A DNA stretch of 64,000 nucleotides from Caccoplasma sp905210875. Lineage in GTDB: Bacteria; Bacteroidota; Bacteroidia; Bacteroidales; UBA11471. The position numbers and the translations under genes were made by a program. The number at the start of each line of letters is the position of its first letter. Position 1 is the first letter of the stretch. The notes beneath the pieces are model-generated. The model was not told the DNA's origin and ran no database searches. It saw only the letters and a program-made list of their open reading frames with translations. The DNA is taken from positions 558,001 through 622,000 of the forward strand of contig OZ007034.1 in assembly GCA_963931635.1 (NCBI GenBank), written 5' to 3'. Shown one piece after another: positions 17,529 to 25,810 of the stretch.

Positions 17529-17598
17529 GTTTTTTCATAGTATTAAATTTAAGGTTTACAAAGAAAGCGGGTTGTCGTGAGACAACCTTTTCTTTTTT
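17529..17598 (+). ncRNA. Candidate small RNA of about 70 nt
   Basis: A consensus promoter ending at 17522 is followed about 47 bp later by a compact terminator: GGTTGTC (17570-17576), a GTGA tetraloop, GACAACC (17581-17587) and TTTTCTTTTTT. The implied transcript is about 70 nt. It contains an AT-rich 5' half (ATGTTTTTTCATAG..) with no good frame of its own. It resembles no RNA family I know. It could instead be a truncated leader or relic; expression has to be shown. Confidence 0.4.
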
Positions 17599-17870
17599 AT
17601 GCAAATGATGTGCAGGAGAAGGTCGACAGACTGTCGTAAAAGTTCCATATCGCTGTTTCACATTCATTTCCGGATAAAAGTTTTCCTTAAAAGTTTTTTT
17701 TGAAAAATCGAACCTGAACAATGCGATACCGGCTCATGAGGAGTCGACAACCAAAAACGGTCCGGACATTGGACCGAAAACATCCCTACCATAGCCTCTC
17801 GCTCAAAAAAAAAGTGTGAAATAACACACAGTTGAAATTTTATTTATACTTTCGCCGCGAATTAAGAAAT
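17599..17870. other. Intergenic stretch before the START-like gene
   Basis: Apart from TACTTTCG at 17847-17854, a near-consensus -7 element for the next gene, no feature is recognised. Small frames on both strands here (including a minus-strand frame 17467-17721) overlap the candidate RNA promoter and terminator and look noncoding. Confidence 0.45.
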
Positions 17871-18254
17871 ATGGCAAAAGAAAAAATAATCATCGAATAC
17901 GACATGAACAATGTCTCTCCCAATTCCATTTGGGGGTTCATCAGTTCACCAAACGGACTGGCCGACTGGTTCGCCGACAAAGTCGTGTGCGACAGCCGTA
18001 CCTACACGTTTTATTGGGGGCCCACCCAACAGTCGGCCCGAAAAACAGGCTCGCTCAATGGCGTATTCATTCGTTTCAAGTGGCTCGACGAAGAAGACCC
18101 GAAAGCCTACTTTGAATTCCGCATCAATATCGACGAGCTCACCAATAACGTAACACTCGCCATAACCGACTTTACCGAGCCCGACGAGAAAGAAGAATGT
18201 ATCGACTTGTGGAACGAACAAGTCGCCACACTGAAACGTCGGCTTGGCTCTTGA
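17871..18254 (+). CDS. START-like domain protein
   Basis: From the ATG at 17871 the product is 127 residues; the open frame back to 17832 includes the promoter. It belongs to the small START-like (SRPBCC/Bet v1-fold) proteins of Bacteroidetes: IEYDMNNVSPNSIWGFISSP (7-26) forms the first strand and helix, GLADWFADKV (about 28-37) the AHSA1-like segment, and WNEQVATLKRRL the C-terminal helix. Such proteins bind hydrophobic ligands, but no ligand is known for this group. Cytosolic. It is followed about 100 bp later by the LptF/G-family gene, which has its own promoter. Confidence 0.75.
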   Translation: MAKEKIIIEYDMNNVSPNSIWGFISSPNGLADWFADKVVCDSRTYTFYWGPTQQSARKTGSLNGVFIRFKWLDEEDPKAYFEFRINIDELTNNVTLAITDFTEPDEKEECIDLWNEQVATLKRRLGS

Positions 18255-18326
18255 TAAACCGAATGACGCCCGCCGGGCACCGTGCTTTTTTCAGAAACAA
18301 GGCGCGGGAGAATACTTTTTTTTCAC

Positions 18327-18334
18327 TACTTTTG
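18327..18334 (+). promoter_or_regulatory. -7 promoter element of the lptF/G-ribBA-tsaC operon
   Basis: TACTTTTG fits the consensus exactly and lies 20 bp before the chosen start at 18354. It also argues against the longer frame that opens at 18282. Confidence 0.5.
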
Positions 18335-18353
18335 CGACAGAAAGAAGTCAGCC

Positions 18354-20309
18354 ATGCCGCTTGTCAAGAAACTATATCTTTTCATTCTGAATACGTTTCT
18401 GCCGTTATTCCTGATGACGTTCTTCATCAGCCTCTTTGTGCTGCTGATGCAATTTCTGTGGAAATATGTCGACGAGCTGGTAGGTAAAGGCATCGAAGTA
18501 GGCGTGCTGGCCGAGCTGTTTTTCTATGCTGCGCTCACCATCGTACCCATGGCCCTCCCCCTGTCGATGCTGCTGGCATCGCTCATGACATTCGGGAACC
18601 TCGGTGAACGGCTCGAACTGCTGGCCATCAAGGCAGCCGGCATCTCCCTGCGACAGACCATGCACCCCCTTATTGTTGCCGTCGTCTTCATTGCCATCGG
18701 AGCTTTCTTTTTCCAGAACAACGTCCTGCCCAAAGCACAGGTTAAAATGTATTCGTTGCTCTTCTCGGTGCGGCAGAAATCGCCCGAACTGGATATTCCC
18801 GAAGGCGTCTTTTACGACCAAATTAGCGGATACAACCTGCTGGTAAAACAAAAAGACCGCAACACGGGAATGCTCTACGACCTCATGATTTACGACTTCT
18901 CCGAGGGATTCGACAACGCGATGGTCATCCTCGCCGACTCGGGCAAACTGAGCTTCACCGACGACAAGCAATACCTCTTCTTCACCCTGTACAGCGGTGA
19001 ATCATTTGAGAACCTGCGCAACCAACGTACCAATGCGCAGAACATTCCCTACCGCAGAGAATCTTTCTCCACCAAAGAGATACTCATACCTTTCGATGCC
19101 AACTTCAATCGCATGGACGAAGGAGTGATGCAGAACCAATACATCGGACAGAACATCAGCCAACTCACCCACTCCATCGACTCGCTGACCGCCCGCACCG
19201 ACAGCATCAGCAACCGCATTGCCGGCGAATTGAAAAACAGCTACTTTTCAGGGACCACAGCCAATAGGCCCAACCGGCCGAAAACGGCACTCGGACAATT
19301 GGCCTCCCAAAGCGAAGACGGCACCCAAAACTTATCGACCCCCACACGCATCAACATCGACAGCATCTACGCCAACGCCTCCCTGCAAGAGCGGGAGAGC
19401 ATGCTGAGCCGCGCCTTGGGCCGCGCCGAAAGCATACGTCAGGAATATGAATACCGAAGCATATCGGCCAACCAACAACAGATACTGGTGCGCCGCCACG
19501 AGATAGAGCGGCACAAGAAGTTTACCCTTTCTTTTGCCTGCCTCATCTTCTTCTTCATCGGCGCACCACTGGGTGCCATCATTCGCAAAGGCGGGTTGGG
19601 CACCCCGGTTGTCATCTCGGTGCTGCTCTTCATCTGCTACTACATTATCGACAACGCCGGCTACAAATCGGCCCTGAACGGGCGATGGACCGTGTGGGAA
19701 GGCATGTGGCTCAGCTCGGCCGTGCTGCTGGCCCTCGGCATCTTCCTCACCTACAAGGCCGTAAACGACTCGGCCGTCTTCAACAAAGACGCCTACCTCA
19801 ACTTCCTGCGAAAGATTGTCGGAAAGTCCGAAACACGCAACGTCGTGCACAAAGAGGTCATTATTGACGAAGCAACCCCCGAAGAGATACTGCAACAGGT
19901 CGACATTCTCGACGAGGAATGCTCTCGCCTCATAGAGAAAACAGGAAACAAGGCTCAGTCGTTCTTTGCCTACTGGACACAAGGATACGACCGCAAGGCC
20001 ATACACCACCTGCACGACGAGGTCGAGAAATTTGTAGAAATGGCCCAAAACTGCCGCTCGGCCCTATTGGTAACCAAACTGATGGACTATCCCATCTTGC
20101 GCAACCTGCTGCTTTACAATCCGTGTGGGCGTAAGGCCATAGGCTGGGCCATCATGTGGCTGTTGCCTATCACACTACCCGTCTACCTCATTGGCCGCTG
20201 GGAACAGAAGCAGCTTCGCCACGAACTGCAAGTGATACACCATACCTGCCAAGAGATAAAAGCCATTGCCCAACGGCTTATCAACGAAAAAGAAACCGAA
20301 AAACAATAA
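18354..20309 (+). CDS. LptF/LptG-family permease with C-terminal extension
   Basis: The ATG at 18354 gives 651 residues, far longer than E. coli LptF/G (about 360). Three N-terminal membrane segments (about 10-32, 50-75, 95-118) precede a periplasmic jellyroll-containing region (about 120-400), and three more follow (about 412-432, 440-460, 470-490). This is the YjgP/YjgQ fold, which with LptB extracts lipopolysaccharide from the inner membrane for transport to the surface. After the last core segment a soluble tail of about 115 residues is followed by another hydrophobic helix (about 605-623, GWAIMWLLPITLPVYLIG) and a charged end. First gene of an operon with ribBA and tsaC. Confidence 0.85.
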   Translation: MPLVKKLYLFILNTFLPLFLMTFFISLFVLLMQFLWKYVDELVGKGIEVGVLAELFFYAALTIVPMALPLSMLLASLMTFGNLGERLELLAIKAAGISLRQTMHPLIVAVVFIAIGAFFFQNNVLPKAQVKMYSLLFSVRQKSPELDIPEGVFYDQISGYNLLVKQKDRNTGMLYDLMIYDFSEGFDNAMVILADSGKLSFTDDKQYLFFTLYSGESFENLRNQRTNAQNIPYRRESFSTKEILIPFDANFNRMDEGVMQNQYIGQNISQLTHSIDSLTARTDSISNRIAGELKNSYFSGTTANRPNRPKTALGQLASQSEDGTQNLSTPTRINIDSIYANASLQERESMLSRALGRAESIRQEYEYRSISANQQQILVRRHEIERHKKFTLSFACLIFFFIGAPLGAIIRKGGLGTPVVISVLLFICYYIIDNAGYKSALNGRWTVWEGMWLSSAVLLALGIFLTYKAVNDSAVFNKDAYLNFLRKIVGKSETRNVVHKEVIIDEATPEEILQQVDILDEECSRLIEKTGNKAQSFFAYWTQGYDRKAIHHLHDEVEKFVEMAQNCRSALLVTKLMDYPILRNLLLYNPCGRKAIGWAIMWLLPITLPVYLIGRWEQKQLRHELQVIHHTCQEIKAIAQRLINEKETEKQ

Positions 20310-20345
20310 TGCCCCGACAAGGGGAAGAAAGGAATAGAAATAGAT

Positions 20346-21563
20346 ATGTCTGACGCAACCCAACTGAGTACCATAGAAGAGGCTATTGAAGAATTCAAAG
20401 CCGGCAACCTTGTCATCGTCGTCGACGATGAAGATAGAGAAAACGAAGGCGATTTCATCATCGCCGCCGAGAAAATCACCCCTGAAAAGGTCAACTTCAT
20501 GCTCAAAGAGGGACGTGGCGTACTCTGCGCCCCCATCACCATGCAACGTTGCGCCGAACTGGGACTCGACAAGCAGGTCATGACCAACACCTCCCTACTT
20601 GGCACACCCTTCACCGTCACCATCGACAAGTTAGAAGGATGCTCAACCGGCGTGTCGGCCCACGACAGAGCCGCCACCATACGGGCCCTGGCCGACCCGA
20701 ACTCGACTTCCGAGACCTTCGGCCGTCCGGGACACGTCAACCCGCTCTACGCACAAGACAAAGGCGTTCTCAAACGCGCCGGACACACCGAGGCCGCCAT
20801 CGACCTGGCCCGGCTGGCCGGCCTCTACCCGGCTGCCGCTCTCATCGAAATCATGAACGAAGACGGCACCATGGCCCGCCTGCCCCAACTCATCGAAAAG
20901 TCCCGCCAGTTCGGCATCAAAATTATCGCCATACGAGACCTCATCGCCTACCGGCTGAAACAGGAATCGCTCGTCGAGAAAGGCCCGGAAGTCGACATGC
21001 CCACCGCCTACGGCCACTTCCGCCTGATACCTTTCCGCCAAATCTCCAACGGGCTGGAACACATTGCCCTCATCAAGGGTGAATGGAAAGCCGACGAACC
21101 GATACTCGTGCGTGTGCACTCATCGTGCATGACGGGCGACATCTTCGGCTCGAAACGATGCGAATGTGGCGACCAGTTGCATCTGGCCATGCAGACCATC
21201 GAAAAGGAGGGGCGCGGCGCTGTTATCTACCTCAACCAGGAGGGGCGTGGCATAGGTCTCATGGAGAAGATGAAAGCCTACAAACTCCAAGAACAGGGTA
21301 TGGACACGGTCGACGCCAACATCTGTCTGGGCCACAAGGCCGACGAACGAGATTACGGAGTCGGAGCTCAGATTCTGCGTCAAATCGGCGTGAGAAAAAT
21401 GCGGCTGCTCACCAACAATCCCGTAAAACGGGTGGGTCTCGAAGCCTACGGACTCGAAATCGTAGAGAGCGTGCCCCTTGAAATAGAGCCTAATCCCTAT
21501 AACCTGGTGTACATGCGCACCAAAAAAGAGCGCATGGGGCACATACTCCACCATGTCGATTAG
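20346..21563 (+). CDS. ribBA: Bifunctional DHBP synthase / GTP cyclohydrolase II
   Basis: The 405-residue protein fuses two riboflavin enzymes. The N-terminal half (1-205) is RibB: VVDDEDRENEGDF (20-32) supplies acidic metal ligands, and GVSAHDRAATIR (about 101-112) is conserved. It makes 3,4-dihydroxy-2-butanone 4-phosphate from ribulose 5-phosphate. The C-terminal half (208-405) is RibA: zinc cysteines 261, 272 and 274 (CX10CXC) and YLNQEGRGIGL (about 295-305) open GTP at the start of the flavin pathway. Middle gene of a three-gene operon, 36 bp after lptF/G and 20 bp before tsaC. Confidence 0.95.
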   Translation: MSDATQLSTIEEAIEEFKAGNLVIVVDDEDRENEGDFIIAAEKITPEKVNFMLKEGRGVLCAPITMQRCAELGLDKQVMTNTSLLGTPFTVTIDKLEGCSTGVSAHDRAATIRALADPNSTSETFGRPGHVNPLYAQDKGVLKRAGHTEAAIDLARLAGLYPAAALIEIMNEDGTMARLPQLIEKSRQFGIKIIAIRDLIAYRLKQESLVEKGPEVDMPTAYGHFRLIPFRQISNGLEHIALIKGEWKADEPILVRVHSSCMTGDIFGSKRCECGDQLHLAMQTIEKEGRGAVIYLNQEGRGIGLMEKMKAYKLQEQGMDTVDANICLGHKADERDYGVGAQILRQIGVRKMRLLTNNPVKRVGLEAYGLEIVESVPLEIEPNPYNLVYMRTKKERMGHILHHVD

Positions 21564-21583
21564 TACCACTTAACGCTGCAGTC

Positions 21584-22195
21584 ATGGATTACGTTCGCCT
21601 TTTTCCCGACAACCCCAATCCCAAGGATGTAGAACAGGTAGTCGCCACACTACGCCGGGGCGGAATCATCATCTACCCCACCGATACGCTCTACGCCCTG
21701 GGGTGCGATGCGCTCAACGTGCGCGCCGTGGAACGAATATGCAAACTGAAAAACATCGATCCGCGAAAGGCTCTGCTATCCATCGTATGCCCCGACCTGA
21801 GCATGCTGAGCCAGTATGCCAAGGTGAGCAACACCTGCTTCAAGCTCATGCGCCGCAACCTGCCAGGAGCCTTTACGTTCATACTTCCCACCAGTTCGCA
21901 ACTGCCCCACCTCTACAAAAGCCGCAAGACGGTGGGTATCCGCGTCCCCGACAACGCCATAGCAAGAGCCATCGCCCAGCAACTCGGCAATCCGCTCCTG
22001 TCGAGCTCCGTAACATCGGTTCATCACGAAATCGAGTACATCACCGACCCCGAACTGATGCGCGAAGAGTTTGAACACCGGGTCGACCTCATGGTCGACG
22101 GCGGCATCGGCGGATTCACCCCCTCAACTATTGTCGATTGCAGCAGCGAGACTCCCGAAATCACCCGTGAAGGAAAAGGCGAATTGCTCTGGTAA
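21584..22195 (+). CDS. Threonylcarbamoyl-AMP synthase (Sua5/YrdC/YciO family)
   Basis: The 203-residue protein has the YrdC fold markers YPTDTLYALGCD (31-42), KTVGIRVPDN (about 115-124), LLSSSVTS and the closing TPSTIVDCS (about 180-188). The family makes L-threonylcarbamoyladenylate from threonine, bicarbonate and ATP for the universal t6A37 modification of ANN-decoding tRNAs. The single-domain form without a Sua5 C-terminus is TsaC- or YciO-like; YciO paralogs have lower activity, so the exact paralog is not settled. Last gene of the lptF/G-ribBA operon; a bidirectional terminator follows. Confidence 0.85.
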   Translation: MDYVRLFPDNPNPKDVEQVVATLRRGGIIIYPTDTLYALGCDALNVRAVERICKLKNIDPRKALLSIVCPDLSMLSQYAKVSNTCFKLMRRNLPGAFTFILPTSSQLPHLYKSRKTVGIRVPDNAIARAIAQQLGNPLLSSSVTSVHHEIEYITDPELMREEFEHRVDLMVDGGIGGFTPSTIVDCSSETPEITREGKGELLW

Positions 22196-22216
22196 CAGCC
22201 CAATTGCCAACACAAT

Positions 22217-22251
22217 AAAGGGCCGGGAATCAAGAAGATTCCCGGCCCTTT
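22217..22251. terminator. Bidirectional intrinsic terminator
   Basis: A 15-bp perfect stem (22217-22231 with 22237-22251) and AAGAA loop, with A and T flanks on the two sides, serve both the tsaC-side transcript and the convergent acetylesterase transcript. Confidence 0.85.
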
Positions 22252-22278
22252 GTCTTTCGCCTGTACAAGCCTCAGGAA

Positions 22279-23556
22279 TTAATTACCATCGGGCTTCTCT
22301 ATCTCGGTAAAGGGGCTGAGGTCCCACACAAAGGCATCGACATCATCGGGCCGTGCCGGGTCGTACCCCTTGAAATCCTTAATGTAACGGGCCAATCCCA
22401 GCTTATGTTCCTTGATACCTTGCAAGACACACTTGGCTATCTGATATGCCCCGTAAGGGTTGAAGTGGGTATTGTCTTCGAGTGCCTGTGTCTGACCCGG
22501 GAAAGTATTGGCCGGATATTGCACAAACGCCCGGCGCGACTTCTCTACGCCGAGTGTCTCGTAGAGCGTGCGGGTCATCTCGTTCAGCTCTATGACAGGA
22601 ACACCCTCCTCCTCGGCCAGTTTGCGCATGGCGGCCGGATATTCGCCGTGAGTATCCTTTATCTTTCCGTCGTCGCCGAAACTTCTGCGCTGCGTAGGGG
22701 TTACAAAGACAATGGTCGCCCCTTTCTCACGGGCCTTCACGATATACTCTTTCAGGCTGTCGTAGAACGAGCTCCACGGACCTTTGCCCTTACCCTTCTG
22801 CTTCTGGTCGTTGTGACCGAACTCTACAAAGACATAGTCGCCCTTCTTCATCTGGGTAAGAGCCTTCTCAAAGCGTCGGGCGGCCAGGAAAGTGTTGGCC
22901 GACTCACCACTCTCGGCATAGTTGGCAATGCACACCTTGTCGGTAAAGAAGCGGGGAATCATCTGTCCCCAACTTCCCCAAGGCTCATTATCCTGGTCGA
23001 CCACCGTTGAGTTGCCACACAAGAAAACCGTTATGGCCTTGTGGGTAGGTTCTATCACCACCTCGGCAACCCGGGGTGCCGGACCGTTAAATTCGAGAGT
23101 AAGCTTATCGTCCCAGTTCAATTTTTTCTTCTCACGCGGCTTGATGCGCACCCGTACCCCATCGGCAATGTAGGTGTTACGCTTGTTCACGATGAACGTC
23201 TCTTTCTTGAACTCACCGGCTGCGGTCTTTTCCCGTTCGATAAAAAGACGGCGCGATTCAGCCCGTACGGTGGTCTCACCGGCAGAGCTCTCGGCCCCCA
23301 GTTTTACGGTTACCTTGTAATTACCATCGGGTACTTTTACAGAAAAAAAGAAAGGCGACTTACCGTCGGATTGCGGGTGCTGCCCGAAGTCGAAGCCATA
23401 GCCCGACACATCGTCATAGACTTTCGAAGCATCGACCGTTACATATCCACGGCGGTGTTTCCCCGTGAAATCAAAACGGTAGACCTCCTGAGCATAAGCC
23501 GCCGTTGCACAGAGCAGTGCGGCCATTACAATTTTCAGTTTCATGTATGTTTTCAT
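22279..23556 (-). CDS. Rhamnogalacturonan acetylesterase-like SGNH hydrolase (CE12 type)
   Basis: The 425-residue secreted protein (signal peptide ending near A-Y-A, residue 22; ATG at 23544 is an alternative start) has an N-terminal beta-sandwich at about 23-170, galactose-binding or malectin-like, with GYVTVDASKVYDDVSGYGFDFG. The SGNH hydrolase domain is at about 175-415: FLCGNSTVVDQ with nucleophile Ser183, the GHND block (about 247-250), and DNTHFNPYGA carrying the catalytic Asp-x-x-His. This matches carbohydrate esterase family 12, which removes acetyl groups from the rhamnogalacturonan backbone of pectin. It is downstream of an unrelated tRNA-nucleotidyltransferase-like gene, not in a polysaccharide locus. 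Confidence 0.87.
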   Translation of the reverse strand: MKTYMKLKIVMAALLCATAAYAQEVYRFDFTGKHRRGYVTVDASKVYDDVSGYGFDFGQHPQSDGKSPFFFSVKVPDGNYKVTVKLGAESSAGETTVRAESRRLFIEREKTAAGEFKKETFIVNKRNTYIADGVRVRIKPREKKKLNWDDKLTLEFNGPAPRVAEVVIEPTHKAITVFLCGNSTVVDQDNEPWGSWGQMIPRFFTDKVCIANYAESGESANTFLAARRFEKALTQMKKGDYVFVEFGHNDQKQKGKGKGPWSSFYDSLKEYIVKAREKGATIVFVTPTQRRSFGDDGKIKDTHGEYPAAMRKLAEEEGVPVIELNEMTRTLYETLGVEKSRRAFVQYPANTFPGQTQALEDNTHFNPYGAYQIAKCVLQGIKEHKLGLARYIKDFKGYDPARPDDVDAFVWDLSPFTEIEKPDGN

Positions 23557-23626
23557 TTAGTTACACAATCAGTAGAACAGAAGCCGACAAAGCAGGCATC
23601 GCTTCTTCTCCGGGGGGTGAAAATAC

Positions 23627-25072
23627 CTACTCTCGGTTGTCGGCTGCAACCGGGGTCAAACCCTTCTCAGCCGCCACCTGCAACATATAGCGATAGGCGG
23701 CCTCGTGTTCGTTGGGAATCACCCCGTCGAGTATGGCATCTTTGATGGCCGTCTTGATTTCGCCCACCACCCGGCAGGGCGACAGGGCAAAAACGCGCAT
23801 CACCTCCTCGCCCGTGACAGGAGGCTGGAAGTTACGCACACGGTCTTTCTCTTCGATGTCGTGCAGCTTGGTACGCACCAGAGCAAAGTTGCTGAGTATG
23901 CGGCGCACCTTCTCCTGATTTTTCGACGTGATGTCGGCCTCGCACAGCAGCATGAGCGAATCGATGTCGTCGCCGGCATCGAAAAGCAGCCGGCGCACGG
24001 CCGAGTCGGTTACCTCGTCTTCGACCAGGGCAATGGGGCGCATGTGCAGCTCGACCATCTTCTGCACAAACTTCATCTTCTCGTTCATCGGCAGTTTCAT
24101 GCGGCGGAATATGCCGGGAATCATCTTGGCGCCGATGTAGTTGTGATTATGGAAAGTCCAGCCCAACTTGGCATCGTAGCGCTTGGTCACGGGCTTGGCT
24201 ATGTCGTGAAATACCGCAGCCCAGCGCAGCCACAGGTTGTCGCTCTTGGCAGCCAGCTGGTCGAGCACGGCCAGTGTATGGTAGAAGTTGTCCTTGTGCC
24301 CGCGACCGTCGACGGTCTCAACCCCTTTCAGGGCGTGAAGCTCGGGAAAGATTATCGGCAACAACCCACATTTTTCAAGCAGAAGAAAACCTATCGACGG
24401 GCGCTCCGAAGCCATCATCTTGTTCATCTCGTCGATAATGCGCTCGCCCGAGATTATCTTGATGCGCTCCCGGTTACGCGATATGGCATCGAAAGTCTCA
24501 TCGACAATGCGGAAGCCCAACTGCGTGGCAAAGCGGATGGCCCGCATCATGCGCAGGGGGTCGTCGCTGAACGTAACATCGGGGTCGAGCGGAGTGCGAA
24601 TAAGGCCGGCATCGAGGTCGGCCACACCCCCGAAAGAGTCGACCAACTCGCCGAAATGGTCTCTATTGAGGCAGATGGCCAATGCATTGATGGTGAAGTC
24701 GCGGCGGTTCTGGTCGTCGGCCAGCGTACCGTCTTCGACAATCGGTTTCCGCGAGTCGTGCGAGTACGACTCCCTGCGGGCACCGACAAACTCTATTTCG
24801 TGCCCCTTGTACTTGACCTGTGCCGTGCCAAAATTGCTGAAAACCGACAAGTGAGCTTTCTTTCCCAGCCTGGCAGCAAACGCCTCGGCCAAGGCTATGC
24901 CACTGCCCACGGTAACGACATCGATGTCTTTGGAGGGACGCTGCAAGAAAATGTCGCGTACATAACCGCCGATAACATAGCAGGGAACGCCCAACTCATC
25001 GGCCGTTGCGGTAAGAAGATGAAAGAGCGGGTGCCCCAGATGTTTTTGCAATAACGAATCGTCGAGTTTCAT
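23627..25072 (-). CDS. CCA tRNA nucleotidyltransferase / poly(A) polymerase family with HD domain
   Basis: The 481-residue cytosolic protein begins with a polymerase-beta-like nucleotidyltransferase head: GGYVRD (35-40) and metal-binding DID (49-51), then RRDFTINALA (about 121-130) and PLRMMRAIRFATQLGF, the RNA-binding signature of class II CCA-adding enzymes. A C-terminal HD domain follows (DNFYHTLAVLDQL, AAVFHDIAKP, FHNHNYIGA). It most likely adds or repairs the 3' CCA of tRNAs. That is relevant because the tRNA gene in this window does not encode CCA. It starts an apparent two-gene arrangement with the acetylesterase (70 bp gap). Confidence 0.9.
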   Translation of the reverse strand: MKLDDSLLQKHLGHPLFHLLTATADELGVPCYVIGGYVRDIFLQRPSKDIDVVTVGSGIALAEAFAARLGKKAHLSVFSNFGTAQVKYKGHEIEFVGARRESYSHDSRKPIVEDGTLADDQNRRDFTINALAICLNRDHFGELVDSFGGVADLDAGLIRTPLDPDVTFSDDPLRMMRAIRFATQLGFRIVDETFDAISRNRERIKIISGERIIDEMNKMMASERPSIGFLLLEKCGLLPIIFPELHALKGVETVDGRGHKDNFYHTLAVLDQLAAKSDNLWLRWAAVFHDIAKPVTKRYDAKLGWTFHNHNYIGAKMIPGIFRRMKLPMNEKMKFVQKMVELHMRPIALVEDEVTDSAVRRLLFDAGDDIDSLMLLCEADITSKNQEKVRRILSNFALVRTKLHDIEEKDRVRNFQPPVTGEEVMRVFALSPCRVVGEIKTAIKDAILDGVIPNEHEAAYRYMLQVAAEKGLTPVAADNRE

Positions 25073-25232
25073 GGTTACTCTGTTTCAGAAGTCCCGAGAC
25101 AAAAGATACGTCGGCTGTGTACCGCTCTCCGGGGCTCTGTATTCATCGGCAAAGATAGCACATGTCGCCAAGAACGGCAAATGCAATTCCGCCTTTCGGC
25201 CGCCATTTTTCTCTGGGACAAGCCTCAAACGG

Positions 25233-25260
25233 GGAACGGCGGCAAAAATGCCGCCGTTCC
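25233..25260 (-). terminator. GC-rich hairpin after the ThrE-type exporter genes
   Basis: A 12-bp perfect stem (25233-25244 with 25249-25260) with AAAA/TTTT loop lies about 28 bp past the stop of the small ThrE subunit on the minus strand. There is no T tract, so termination efficiency is uncertain. The remaining bases to 25072 hold nothing recognised. Confidence 0.5.
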
Positions 25261-25288
25261 GGTAGAGAATATCTCGTGAAAATATAAA

Positions 25289-25792
25289 TCAATCGGCCTT
25301 TGATTCAGACGGGCGACGAGTGAGCGAATAAGGCTTCGACGGATAGAGTATAAATGGCAGTGTAGCCCCCACGGCCAGCATGAAGATGACTCCGCAAGCC
25401 ACGATTCCGTTGACAAAAAACTCCTGCATGTAGTGCTGCACCATCTCCGAGTCGGACAAGTTTCGAGAGAACAACAGCAGGGCAAATACCGTCTTGTAGG
25501 CATACATACCGGGAATCATGGGCAACAGCGCCGGTATATATATAACCGTCATGGGGCAATAAATGAGCGAACCCAGAAAAAGACTCACCCAGCCGATGGC
25601 AAACGAGGCACAGAACGAGGCTGTAATGATATCGACACCGGCATAATGCATGAGCGAAAATCGTAAGGCATGACCTATGGCAGCAGCAATGGCAATAGAG
25701 AGAAATGCCCGACGTGGAGGGTTGGATATAGCCCCGAATCCGATAGCGGCTATGGCGGCAAAAATCCCGTCTACAATAATGGTTCCTATCAT
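25289..25792 (-). CDS. Threonine/serine exporter family, small subunit (ThrE_2/YjjB-like)
   Basis: The 167-residue protein has four to five membrane segments (about 5-22, 28-45, 50-70, 78-98, 118-140) and the family pattern LPMIPGMYAYKT (about 90-101), which mirrors the C-terminal half of Corynebacterium ThrE. It lies 18 bp after the gene for the larger half on the same strand; the two form a split exporter equivalent to E. coli YjjP-YjjB. YjjPB exports succinate and related members export threonine or serine, so the substrate is uncertain. Confidence 0.82.
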   Translation of the reverse strand: MIGTIIVDGIFAAIAAIGFGAISNPPRRAFLSIAIAAAIGHALRFSLMHYAGVDIITASFCASFAIGWVSLFLGSLIYCPMTVIYIPALLPMIPGMYAYKTVFALLLFSRNLSDSEMVQHYMQEFFVNGIVACGVIFMLAVGATLPFILYPSKPYSLTRRPSESKAD

Positions 25793-25810
25793 TTTACAAT
25801 CTCCTCCCTC

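Noticed and set aside
23705..25054. 449-codon plus-strand frame
   Set aside because: Antisense to the CCA-transferase-like gene, whose motifs are unambiguous; the product resembles nothing.
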